Shown here one piece after another: positions 8,387 through 17,786 of a stretch of 64,000 bases of DNA. How positions within the stretch are numbered: the stretch's first letter is position 1; the number at the start of each line of letters is the position of its first letter. The stretch comes from Streptomyces asoensis (GTDB lineage Bacteria; Actinomycetota; Actinomycetes; Streptomycetales; Streptomycetaceae). The position numbers and the translations under genes are program-made. The stretch covers positions 2,285,199 to 2,349,198 of the forward strand of contig NZ_BNEB01000003.1 in NCBI RefSeq assembly GCF_016860545.1, in the 5' to 3' direction. A model generated the notes under the pieces. The model did not search any database, had not been told where the DNA came from, and saw only the letters and a list, made by a program, of their open reading frames with translations.

Positions 8387-9334
8387 ATGAGCACGAGCAG
8401 CATCGACTCCCGTGTGCGCCTCCTCGGTACACGCCCCGTCGGCCCCGGCCACCCCGTCTACGTCACCGGCGAGATCGGCATCAACCACAACGGCGACCTC
8501 GACAACGCCTTCCGCCTGATCGACGCCGCCGCCGAAGCCGGCTGCGACGCCGTCAAGTTCCAGAAGCGCACCCCCGAGATCTGCACCCCGCGCGACCAGT
8601 GGGACATCGAGCGCGACACGCCCTGGGGCCGGATGACGTACATCGACTACCGCCACCGCGTCGAGTTCGGCGAGGACGAGTACCGGCGGATCGACGCGTA
8701 CTGCAAGGAGAAGGGCATCGCCTGGTTCGCGTCCCCGTGGGACACCGAGGCGGTCGCCTTCCTGGAGAAGTTCGACGTGCCCGCGTACAAGGTGGCCTCC
8801 GCCTCGCTGACCGACGACGAACTGCTGCGCACCCTGCGCGCCACCGGCCGGACGGTCGTCCTCTCCACCGGCATGTCCACCCCGAAGCAGATCCGGCACG
8901 CGGTCGAGGTCCTCGGCTCGGACAACATCCTGCTCTGCCACGCCACCTCCACCTACCCGGCCAGGGCCGAGGAGCTCAACCTGCGCGTGATCAACACGCT
9001 GGAGCTCGAGTACCCGAACGTCCCGATCGGCTACTCCGGCCACGAGACGGGCCTCCAGACCTCCCTCGCGGCCGTCGCCCTCGGCGCGGTCTTCGTCGAG
9101 CGGCACATCACCCTCGACCGCGCGATGTGGGGCTCCGACCAGGCGGCCTCCGTGGAGCCCGGCGGCCTGACCCGCCTCGTGCGCGACATCCGCACCATCG
9201 AGGCCTCCCTCGGCGACGGCGTCAAGAAGGTCTACGACTCCGAGCTCGGCCCCATGAAGAAGCTGCGCCGCGTGCCGGGCGTCGTCGCGGAGTCGGAGAT
9301 CGCGGCGGCGGCGGGCGAACCGGTCGCGGTGTGA
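8387..9334 (+). CDS. NeuB-type N-acylneuraminate / nonulosonate synthase
   Basis: This 315-residue TIM-barrel enzyme is expected to condense phosphoenolpyruvate with a hexose derivative to give a nine-carbon nonulosonic acid. NeuB landmarks are GEIGINHNGD (about residues 26-35), DAVKFQKR, KVASASLTDDELL, LSTGMST and the GYSGHE/ERHITLD metal-site blocks. It is shorter than the usual 340-350 residues, and no C-terminal SAF (antifreeze-like) domain is visible. It lies 13 bases downstream of the CMP-synthetase fusion. Because a phosphatase-like domain sits next door, the substrate may be a 6-phosphate sugar (Kdn-9-P route); that is inference. Confidence 0.88.
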   Translation: MSTSSIDSRVRLLGTRPVGPGHPVYVTGEIGINHNGDLDNAFRLIDAAAEAGCDAVKFQKRTPEICTPRDQWDIERDTPWGRMTYIDYRHRVEFGEDEYRRIDAYCKEKGIAWFASPWDTEAVAFLEKFDVPAYKVASASLTDDELLRTLRATGRTVVLSTGMSTPKQIRHAVEVLGSDNILLCHATSTYPARAEELNLRVINTLELEYPNVPIGYSGHETGLQTSLAAVALGAVFVERHITLDRAMWGSDQAASVEPGGLTRLVRDIRTIEASLGDGVKKVYDSELGPMKKLRRVPGVVAESEIAAAAGEPVAV

Positions 9335-9380
9335 CCTGAGTACCACCTCTCCGAGTGCCTTACAGGATGGTCGTCCGACG

Positions 9381-10472
9381 ATGAGTCCTCGCGCCGGGAA
9401 GAACACCGGCCCCACCCCCCACACCCTCGCCTTCGTCGAGAGTCCGGTGCAGCTCCTGAACGTCCTGGAGTGGGCGTACGCCCGGGAACTCCACCCGGGG
9501 GAGGAGCCCGGCGCGGGGCTGACCCTCGTCGTCCTGTCCCCGACCGATCCGATGACCCGCGGCCAGCTGCGCCGGATGGCCGAGCTGGCCCGCCGGGAAG
9601 GGCACACGGTGCGCTGGGAGGAGGCCCGCGGCGGCACCACGGCCCCCTTCCGCACGATCGGCGGCCTCACCGGGCTGCTGCGGCGCGCGGAACGGATGGT
9701 GATGGGCGACCCGTTCTCCCGCTACGTCCAGCTCCTGCTGACCATCACCGGGGCGAGCGATCTGGTCGTGGTCGACGACGGGACGGCGACCATGGAGTTC
9801 GTGGGCCAGCTGGCCCGCGGCGAGCGCCTCGTGCGCTGGCACCGCAAGGGCGGCCGCTCGGGCCCCCGCGACCTGCTCTTCGGCCCGGTCTCCGCCGCCG
9901 CCCGCCGCCGCCTCGCCCCGGGCCCCGACCGCCGGGTCGAGGTGTTCTCGTCCATGCCGATACGGCAGGCCCCCGACGGGGTCACGCTCACGCCCCACGT
10001 CTTCGCCTGGACCCGGGAGCGCTTCGGCCCCCCGCGCGTGAAGAGCAGCGCGGACATGGTGGGCACCTCGCTGGTGGAGACCGGCGTGGTGGACGGCGAC
10101 CGCTACCTGGAGGCCGTCCGGGCGCTCGCCGGGGCCCACGGCGCGACCCGCTACTTCGCCCACCGGCGGGAGAGCACGGACAAGCTGCACCGGCTGGCCG
10201 TGGAGACGGGACTGGAGATCGTCCGCCCCGACCTCCCGCTGGAGCTGATCGCCCGCCGGGGCCCCATCGGCCGGACGGTGCTGAGCTTCCCCTCCACGGT
10301 CGTCCACACCCTGCCGCTGGCCCTGTCCGGCACGGACGTCCGCGTCGCGGTCTGCGACATCGACCCGGCCTGGCTGACGGAGCACGCCTCGCCGAGGGCG
10401 CAGGGGTTCCTGTCCGGGGTGACGGGCACCGCCAGGGACGTGCACCGGCTGGCCGCGGTGAGCGTGGTCTGA
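9381..10472 (+). CDS. Sialyltransferase/polysialyltransferase-like protein
   Basis: This 363-residue soluble protein begins with the family-typical HTLAFVESPVQLLNVLEW (about residues 14-31). It continues with a VVVDDGTATMEF block and a RYFAHRRES block, then LPLELIARRG and a serine-containing SFPSTVVHTLPL near residue 313. This arrangement is reminiscent of bacterial GT52-type and polysialic-acid sialyltransferases. It is the last gene of the rightward cluster, 46 bases after the NeuB-type gene, and is followed by a strong hairpin terminator. The likely role is to transfer CMP-activated nonulosonic acid to the glycan; specificity is not decidable here. Confidence 0.65.
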   Translation: MSPRAGKNTGPTPHTLAFVESPVQLLNVLEWAYARELHPGEEPGAGLTLVVLSPTDPMTRGQLRRMAELARREGHTVRWEEARGGTTAPFRTIGGLTGLLRRAERMVMGDPFSRYVQLLLTITGASDLVVVDDGTATMEFVGQLARGERLVRWHRKGGRSGPRDLLFGPVSAAARRRLAPGPDRRVEVFSSMPIRQAPDGVTLTPHVFAWTRERFGPPRVKSSADMVGTSLVETGVVDGDRYLEAVRALAGAHGATRYFAHRRESTDKLHRLAVETGLEIVRPDLPLELIARRGPIGRTVLSFPSTVVHTLPLALSGTDVRVAVCDIDPAWLTEHASPRAQGFLSGVTGTARDVHRLAAVSVV

Positions 10473-10493
10473 GGAAGCCCCACCGGCCGGCTA

Positions 10494-10524
10494 CGGGCCG
10501 CCGCCCCACCCGGGCGGCGGCCCG
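10494..10524 (+). terminator. Hairpin terminator after the nonulosonate cluster
   Basis: A perfect 12-bp stem (CGGGCCGCCGCC at 10494-10505 with GGCGGCGGCCCG at 10513-10524) encloses a 7-base loop and lies 21 bases past the stop codon. Confidence 0.85.
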
Positions 10525-10799
10525 TGGCGATTTCCCTTCCGACGGCCGAACCGGCCGTGCCGCGATCGCCGCACGGAGGTGATGATTCCGGGACCGTCCC
10601 CGGGTTCCGGTGGGTGGACGGCCCCAGCGTTCCTCCAGTGGTCCGTGGTATCCGTGGAGGGAAGGAAGAAGTGTGGGTGCCGGCCAAAAGCCGGTGAGTT
10701 TACCCACGACCCCCAGCAGCCATGCGCCGCGCGGCCAACTTTTCTTCGCCTAACGGGTTGAACTTTTGTTGATCGCGTCAGTTGACCGCCCCGGCGTCC
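10525..10799. other. Intergenic stretch without a recognisable gene
   Basis: Of the 340 bases between the sialyltransferase-like and M20 genes, the part after the terminator holds no credible gene. The last 80 bases are relatively AT-rich (several TT runs, a TTGACC at 10782-10787), as expected for promoter DNA. I see no riboswitch-like structure. Confidence 0.5.
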
Positions 10800-10805
10800 T
10801 ACCCT
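10800..10805 (+). promoter_or_regulatory. Leaderless -10 element for the M20 amidohydrolase
   Basis: TACCCT, 7 bases, then GTG at 10813. There is no credible Shine-Dalgarno sequence, so the GTG is the probable transcript and protein start. Confidence 0.5.
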
Positions 10806-10812
10806 TCAGAGG

Positions 10813-12087
10813 GTGAAGCAACTGATGTCCCGAGAGTCCGAGGCCGATCCGTCAGGGGAACACGTGCTCCCCGGTGCACTTTCCGGCGCCCTTCCCGGCA
10901 CCTTGCCGGAGGCGCTGCGCGCAGAGCTCGTGGCCTTCCGCCGCGACCTGCACATGCACCCTGAGCTCGGCAACCAGGAGTTCCGTACCACGGCCGCGAT
11001 CAAGGCCCGCCTGGAGAAGGCGGGTCTGAAGCCACGTGTACTGGCCGTCGGGACCGGCCTCGTCTGTGACATCGGCCCGGTGGGTGCGGGGGGCGACGGC
11101 GTTCCCGTCCTCGCCCTGCGCGCCGACATCGACGCGCTGCCCATCCCGGACACGAAGACCGAGAGCGCCTACCGCTCGACGGTGCCGGACCGCGCGCACG
11201 CATGCGGCCACGACGTGCACACCACGGTGGTCCTCGGTGCCGGGCTCGTCCTCGCCGAGCTGCACCGCCAGGGCCGGCTCCCGCGTCCCGTGCGGCTGGT
11301 CTTCCAGCCCGCCGAGGAGGTGCTGCCCGGCGGCGCCGCCGACGCCATCGAGGACGGCGCTCTGGACGGCGTGGGCCGGATCATCGCCGTGCACTGCGAC
11401 CCGCGCGTCGACGCCGGCCGGATCGGACTGCGCGAGGGGGCCATCACCTCCGCGTGCGACCGGCTGGAGATCGCCCTGGACGGTCCCGGCGGCCACACCG
11501 CCCGCCCGCACCTGACCACCGACCTGGTCACGGCCGCCGCCCGGGTCGTCACCGACGTGCCCGCCCTGGTCGGCCGGCGGGTCGACACCCGGGCCGGGCT
11601 CGCCGTCACCTGGGGCCGGATCGAGTGCGGTCACGCGCCGAACGTGATCCCGCAGCACGCCGAGCTCGCGGGCACCGTCCGCTGCCTGGACATCGAGGCG
11701 TGGCGGCAGGCCCCGGACATCGTCGTCGCGGCGATCGACGAGGTCGCCAACCTGCACCGGGCGAAGTCCGAGATCACCTACGTGCGCGGAGTGCCGCCGG
11801 TGGTCAACGACGCCGACGTCACCGGACTGCTGCGTGACGCCATGGTCGCCCGGCGCGGCGAGGCCGGCGTGGAGGGCACCGAACAGAGTCTCGGCGGCGA
11901 GGACTTCTCCTGGTACCTCGAGCGGGTGCCCGGCGCGATGGCCCGGCTCGGGGTGCGCACCCCCGGCGAGCGGACCGTCCGCGACCTGCACCAGGGCGAC
12001 TTCGACGCGGACGAGTCGGCGATCACCGTCGGCGTGGAGCTCTTCACGGCGGCCGCGCTGCTGGACGCGGCGACCCGCTCGCACTGA
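10813..12087 (+). CDS. M20 family amidohydrolase / metallopeptidase
   Basis: This 424-residue cytoplasmic dizinc hydrolase of the AmiA/HipO-type M20D group has RRDLHMHPELG (about residues 45-55), LRADIDALP, the metal-ligand block HACGHDVH (about 129-136), the catalytic FQPAEEVLPGG (about 163-173) and the late ligand region GGEDFSWYL. Relatives remove acyl groups from amino acids or cleave amidated side chains; the substrate here is not evident. The leaderless GTG start gives a 36-residue N-terminal extension before the core; ATG 10825 is an alternative. It is monocistronic, with a strong terminator behind it. Confidence 0.85.
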   Translation: MKQLMSRESEADPSGEHVLPGALSGALPGTLPEALRAELVAFRRDLHMHPELGNQEFRTTAAIKARLEKAGLKPRVLAVGTGLVCDIGPVGAGGDGVPVLALRADIDALPIPDTKTESAYRSTVPDRAHACGHDVHTTVVLGAGLVLAELHRQGRLPRPVRLVFQPAEEVLPGGAADAIEDGALDGVGRIIAVHCDPRVDAGRIGLREGAITSACDRLEIALDGPGGHTARPHLTTDLVTAAARVVTDVPALVGRRVDTRAGLAVTWGRIECGHAPNVIPQHAELAGTVRCLDIEAWRQAPDIVVAAIDEVANLHRAKSEITYVRGVPPVVNDADVTGLLRDAMVARRGEAGVEGTEQSLGGEDFSWYLERVPGAMARLGVRTPGERTVRDLHQGDFDADESAITVGVELFTAAALLDAATRSH

Positions 12088-12122
12088 CGGGATCCCGGCG
12101 CGGCGGCCGGGCACGGGACGAG

Positions 12123-12155
12123 GACGAAGGGGTGCCGGAAAGGCGCCCCTTCGTC
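12123..12155 (+). terminator. Hairpin terminator after the M20 gene
   Basis: A 14-bp stem with one G-T pair (GACGAAGGGGTGCC at 12123-12136 with GGCGCCCCTTCGTC at 12142-12155) closes a 5-base loop. Confidence 0.9.
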
Positions 12156-12252
12156 CGCTTGTGTCACCCGCCCGTAACCCCGGACACGTCCCTGTGACCG
12201 TACGTCGGCACGAATCGATAACGGCCCGGAGAAACCCCGTTCCCCTCCGCTT

Positions 12253-12264
12253 CTACGCGCGTTA
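12253..12264. promoter_or_regulatory. Putative nucleoside-regulon operator, site 1 (variant)
   Basis: CTACGCGCGTTA keeps the ACGCGCGT palindromic core and overlaps TTACTGT, a plausible -10, in front of the first bmp lipoprotein gene (ATG 12378). Site 2 has the same 13-base string CTACGCGCGTTAC. Confidence 0.6.
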
Positions 12265-12377
12265 CTGTGCGCCGGAATCGCCACCGGGAAAGGCTTGTCG
12301 GGGAAGCCCTACCGCACGGCGCCACCAAGGGGAAAGCGGGCCGGTGACGGCGCCGTGGGGATGAAGGGGTGCTTGCT

Positions 12378-13451
12378 ATGCGTTCGATGTCTCGGAGGAC
12401 GAGATTCTCCCGTGCCGCGGTGACCGTCGCGGTCGTCGCGCTCGCCGCCGCCGGCTGCGGCAAGTCCAGCACCGACTCCGGCAAGTCCGACGACGCGGAG
12501 TCCGGCTCGTACTCGGGCAAGGGCATCGGCCTCGCCTACGACATCGGCGGCAAGGGCGACCAGTCGTTCAACGACGCCGCCTTCGCCGGTTTCCAGAAGG
12601 CCGAGAAGGAATTCAAGATCGGCGGCCAGGACATCGAACCGCAGGACGGCGAGTCCGACGCGGACAAGGTGCAGCGGCTGACCCAGCTCGCGCAGGCCGG
12701 TTACAACCCGGTGATCGGCGTCGGCTTCGTCTACGCGCCGGCCGTCAAGGAGGTCGCGGCCAAGTTCCCGAAGATCACCTTCGGCATCATCGACGACGAG
12801 CAGGTCCAGGCCAAGAACGTCGCCGACCTGGTCTTCCACGAGGAGCAGGCCTCCTACCTCGCCGGAGTCGCCGCCGCCAAGGCCAGCAAGAAGGCCCACA
12901 TCGGCTTCATCGGCGGCGTGGACATCCCGCTGATCCACAAGTTCGAGGCCGGCTACGTCCAGGGCGCCAAGTCGGTCAACCCGAACATCAAGATCGAGTC
13001 CCAGTACCTGACCGAGACGGCCCAGGAGGGCGGCTTCTCCAGCCCCGACAAGGGCAAGGACGCGGCCAGCGGGCAGATCGAGGCGGGCGCCGACGTGATC
13101 TACCACGCGGCCGGCCTCTCCGGCCAGGGCGTGATCACCGAGGCCGCGGCCAAGAAGGTGTGGGCCATCGGCGTCGACTCCGACCAGTACAGCCAGAGCG
13201 CGCTGGCCGCGTACAAGGACTACATCCTCGGCTCCGCGCTGAAGAACGTGGGCGGCGCCGTCTACGACCTGGTGAAGTCCGTCCACGCGGGCAAGCCGCT
13301 GTCCGGTGTGGTCCGCGGCAGCCTCTCCAACGACGGTGTCGGCTTCGCCGACACCAACCCGAAGTACAAGGCCATGACGGACGTCGTCGCGGCGGTCGAC
13401 AAGGCCAAGAAGGACATCATCGACGGCAAGATCACGGTAAACACCAAGTAA
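12378..13451 (+). CDS. BmpA/Med-family nucleoside-binding lipoprotein 1
   Basis: This 357-residue secreted lipoprotein has a basic, hydrophobic signal ending ALAAAGC, with the lipidated cysteine at about residue 27. It belongs to the basic membrane protein (BMP, PF02608-type) family; the blocks AYDIGGKGDQSFNDAAF and IGVGFVYAPAVKEVA are typical, and FHEEQASYLAGVAAA is another. Members such as PnrA/BmpA bind purine or other nucleosides for ABC import. SD AAGGGG precedes ATG 12378 by about 8 bases. It has its own operator-bearing promoter and its own terminator. A paralogue follows directly, then the transporter genes. Confidence 0.9.
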   Translation: MRSMSRRTRFSRAAVTVAVVALAAAGCGKSSTDSGKSDDAESGSYSGKGIGLAYDIGGKGDQSFNDAAFAGFQKAEKEFKIGGQDIEPQDGESDADKVQRLTQLAQAGYNPVIGVGFVYAPAVKEVAAKFPKITFGIIDDEQVQAKNVADLVFHEEQASYLAGVAAAKASKKAHIGFIGGVDIPLIHKFEAGYVQGAKSVNPNIKIESQYLTETAQEGGFSSPDKGKDAASGQIEAGADVIYHAAGLSGQGVITEAAAKKVWAIGVDSDQYSQSALAAYKDYILGSALKNVGGAVYDLVKSVHAGKPLSGVVRGSLSNDGVGFADTNPKYKAMTDVVAAVDKAKKDIIDGKITVNTK

Positions 13452-13511
13452 CGGTCCCCGTCCCGCTCCACCGGGCCCTGTCTACGTCCTTACGGGCGTC
13501 TCTGCAGCCCA

Positions 13512-13540
13512 TACGCCCCTTGCCTCCCGCAAGGGGCGTA
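13512..13540 (+). terminator. Hairpin terminator between the two bmp genes
   Basis: A perfect 12-bp stem (TACGCCCCTTGC at 13512-13523 with GCAAGGGGCGTA at 13529-13540) closes a CTCCC loop. The two lipoprotein genes are therefore separate transcription units. Confidence 0.9.
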
Positions 13541-13616
13541 CTGCTGTCCGTAACGTTGACCGCGACTGCGGCCACAGCTCGGTAACGGACCGGACAGAAG
13601 GGTTTTTCCGTCTGGT

Positions 13617-13628
13617 CTACGCGCGTTA
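13617..13628. promoter_or_regulatory. Putative nucleoside-regulon operator, site 2 (variant)
   Basis: CTACGCGCGTTA, again overlapping a -10-like TTACGCT, lies 55 bases upstream of the start codon of the second bmp gene. It shares 13 consecutive bases with site 1. Confidence 0.6.
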
Positions 13629-13683
13629 CGCTGCGGCGGAACCAGCGCCTGGTTTGGGCGCTTGCACAAAGGAGTCAAGTTCC

Positions 13684-14736
13684 ATGCGCCGGGTGTCCCG
13701 AATCGCGGCTGCGGGCGTTGCCACCGCAGCTCTCGCCGTGACCGTTTCCGCTTGCGGAAGCTCCTCCACGTCGTCCTCGTCCTCCGACAGCAGCGACAAG
13801 AACCTGGGCCTCGCGCTCGCGTACGACGTCGGCGGCAAGGGCGACCAGTCCTTCAACGACGCCGCCACCGCCGGCCTGGACAAGGCCGACAAGGAGTTCG
13901 GCTACAAGTCCTCCGCGGTGGAGCCGCAGGACGGCGAGTCCGACGCGGACAAGGTGCAGCGCCTCGAGAGCCTCGCCAAGCAGGGCTACAACCCGGTGAT
14001 CGGCGTCGGCTTCGCCTACGCGCCGGCCGTCAAGGAGGTCGCGGCCAAGTACCCGAAGACCACCTTCGGCATCGTCGACGACGAGCAGATCAAGGCCGAC
14101 AACGTCGCCGACCTGGTCTTCCACGAGGAGCAGGCCTCCTACCTCGCCGGTGTCGCGGCCGCCAAGGCCACCAAGACCAACACCGTCGGCTTCGTCGGCG
14201 GCGTGGACGTCCCGCTGATCCACAAGTTCGAGGCGGGCTTCAAGCAGGGCGTCCAGGACACCAAGAAGGGCGTCACGGTCAAGTCGCAGTACCTGACCGA
14301 GACCGCGGCCGAGGGCGGCTTCTCCAGCCCCGACAAGGGCGAGAGCGCGGCCGAGGGCCAGATCGACGCCGGCGCGGACGTCGTCTACGCCGCCGCCGGC
14401 CTGTCCGGCCAGGGTGTCATCAAGGCCGCCAACGCCCACAAGGTCTGGGCGATCGGCGTCGACTCCGACCAGTACAAGCAGGACGCGCTGAAGGCGTACA
14501 AGGACTCGATCCTGACCTCGGCCATGAAGAACGTCGAGGGCGCGGTCTACACGCTGGCCAAGTCCGTGCACGACGGCAAGCCGGCGACGGGCGTCGTCCG
14601 CGGCAGCCTCGAGAACGGCGGCGTGAGCGTGTCGAACTCGAACCCGGCCTTCGCCGGCAACGCCGACATCCAGGCCGCGCTCAAGAAGGCCGAAGAGGGC
14701 ATCAAGAACGGCACGATCACGGTGAAGACCTCCTGA
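13684..14736 (+). CDS. BmpA/Med-family nucleoside-binding lipoprotein 2
   Basis: This 350-residue paralogue of the preceding gene shares long identical blocks such as YDVGGKGDQSFNDAATAG, EPQDGESDADKVQRL and FHEEQASYLAGVAAAKA. The signal peptide ends VSAC (lipidated cysteine near residue 24) and is followed by a low-complexity Ser-rich linker that tethers the binding domain to the membrane. SD AAAGGAG sits 9 bases before the ATG. It is the likely extracellular receptor for the ABC transporter immediately downstream. The two copies may differ in nucleoside preference; that cannot be read here. Confidence 0.9.
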   Translation: MRRVSRIAAAGVATAALAVTVSACGSSSTSSSSSDSSDKNLGLALAYDVGGKGDQSFNDAATAGLDKADKEFGYKSSAVEPQDGESDADKVQRLESLAKQGYNPVIGVGFAYAPAVKEVAAKYPKTTFGIVDDEQIKADNVADLVFHEEQASYLAGVAAAKATKTNTVGFVGGVDVPLIHKFEAGFKQGVQDTKKGVTVKSQYLTETAAEGGFSSPDKGESAAEGQIDAGADVVYAAAGLSGQGVIKAANAHKVWAIGVDSDQYKQDALKAYKDSILTSAMKNVEGAVYTLAKSVHDGKPATGVVRGSLENGGVSVSNSNPAFAGNADIQAALKKAEEGIKNGTITVKTS

Positions 14737-14793
14737 CCTTCCGTCAGAGGCCTTGGCCGCGGAACCGCTGTAATGGCAGCGTTACGGCCACGG

Positions 14794-14831
14794 AACCGGG
14801 CGCGGGAAGGATGTCCTCCCCGCGCCCGGTT
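14794..14831 (+). terminator. Hairpin terminator after bmp gene 2
   Basis: A 13-bp stem (AACCGGGCGCGGG at 14794-14806 with CCCGCGCCCGGTT at 14819-14831) separates the lipoprotein gene from the ABC operon. Confidence 0.85.
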
Positions 14832-14941
14832 CGCGCGGCAGAATGCTCGGAACAGATCGACACGTGATCGGGATGCCGCCAGGACGGCTATCAAGATCAT
14901 TCAGTAACGGTCTGATCCGGGCACTATTTAAAGCAGGGGCG

Positions 14942-14953
14942 CTACGCGCGTAG
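14942..14953. promoter_or_regulatory. Putative nucleoside-regulon operator, site 3 (perfect)
   Basis: This is the perfect palindrome CTACGCGCGTAG. It lies downstream of an AT-rich ACTATTTAAAG stretch (possible -10) and 15 bases before the Shine-Dalgarno sequence of the ABC ATPase gene, a position suited to blocking transcription. Confidence 0.7.
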
Positions 14954-14982
14954 AGCGGCCCCTTTTTCAAGGAGAGTGCGCC

Positions 14983-16667
<1,685 letters not shown>

Positions 16668-16671
<4 letters not shown>

Positions 16672-17786
16672 AGAAGTTCGACAAGGAGCGCGTGCTCCTC
16701 GCGGTGGCCGGCCCGGTCATCGCGCTCGTCGCGGCGATCCTGCTGACCTCGGTCGTGCTGATCGCCTCGGGCAAGAGCCCGATCGAGCCGTACACGCTCA
16801 TGCTGGAGCAGGCCGGCTACTCCGACGTCCAGGTCCTGATCGTCAACCAGGCCTCGATGTACTACGTCGCCGCCCTCGCGGTCGCCATCGGCTTCCGCAT
16901 GAACCTGTTCAACATCGGTGTCGACGGCCAGTACCGCCTCGCCGCGATGATGACGGCCGTGGTCGGCGCCAACATCGCCCTGCCGTCCTTCCTCCAGATC
17001 CCGCTGCTGCTCCTGGTCGGCGTGCTCACGGGCGCGTTCTGGGCCGGCATCGCGGGCGTCCTGAAGGTCACCCGGGGCGTCAGCGAGGTCGTCGCGACGA
17101 TCATGCTGAACGCGATCGCCACCAGCGTCATCGGCTACCTCACCCTCGACAACATCTGGGGCGTGCAGGTCGGCAACAACAACACCACCGGCATCATGAA
17201 GGAGTCCGGCTGGGTGCCCGGCATCGATCTCGGCGCGGACGTCGGCGAGATCTACGGCCTGGTCTTCCTCGCCGTCGCCCTGGGCATCGCCTACTGGGTC
17301 GTCCTCAACCGCACCCGCTTCGGTTTCGACCTGCGGGCCACCGGCGAGTCCGAGACGGCCGCCGCGGCCTCCGGCGTCGACGCCAAGAAGATGGTGCTCA
17401 CCGCCATGCTCATCTCCGGCGGCATCGCGGGCCTCTCCGGCCTGCCCCTGCTGCTCGGCGACGCCCACACCTACAGCCTGAGCTTCCCCACGGGCCTCGG
17501 CTTCACCGGCATCACCATCGCCCTGCTGGGTCGCAACAACCCGGTCGGCATCGCCTTCGCCGCGCTCCTGATCGCCTTCCTCGACAAGGCCTCTCCCGCC
17601 CTCGACTACGCGACCCCGGTGGCGTACGAGAAGGAGATCGCCACGATCATGCAGGGCCTCATCGTCTTCGCGGTCGTCATCTCGTACGAGGCCGTCCGCC
17701 AGTGGGGCCTGCGCCGTCAGCAAAAGCGCGTCGGCGCCGAGCTGGCCGCCGCCGCCCAGAACACCAAGAAGGAGGTGACGGTCTGA
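16668..17786 (+). CDS. Nucleoside ABC transporter permease 1 (YufP/NupP-like)
   Basis: This 372-residue polytopic permease of the branched-chain amino acid/ribose superfamily carries the nucleoside-transporter hallmarks FRMNLFNIGVDGQYRLAA (about residues 76-93), GVSEVVATIMLNAIA and the later GLSGLPLLLGDAHTY with TGIAIALLGRNNP-like GLGFTGITIALLGRNNPVG. It forms the membrane channel together with the next permease. The start overlaps the ATPase stop by four bases. The C-terminus is charged and cytoplasmic (KRVGAELAAAAQNTKKE). Confidence 0.9.
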
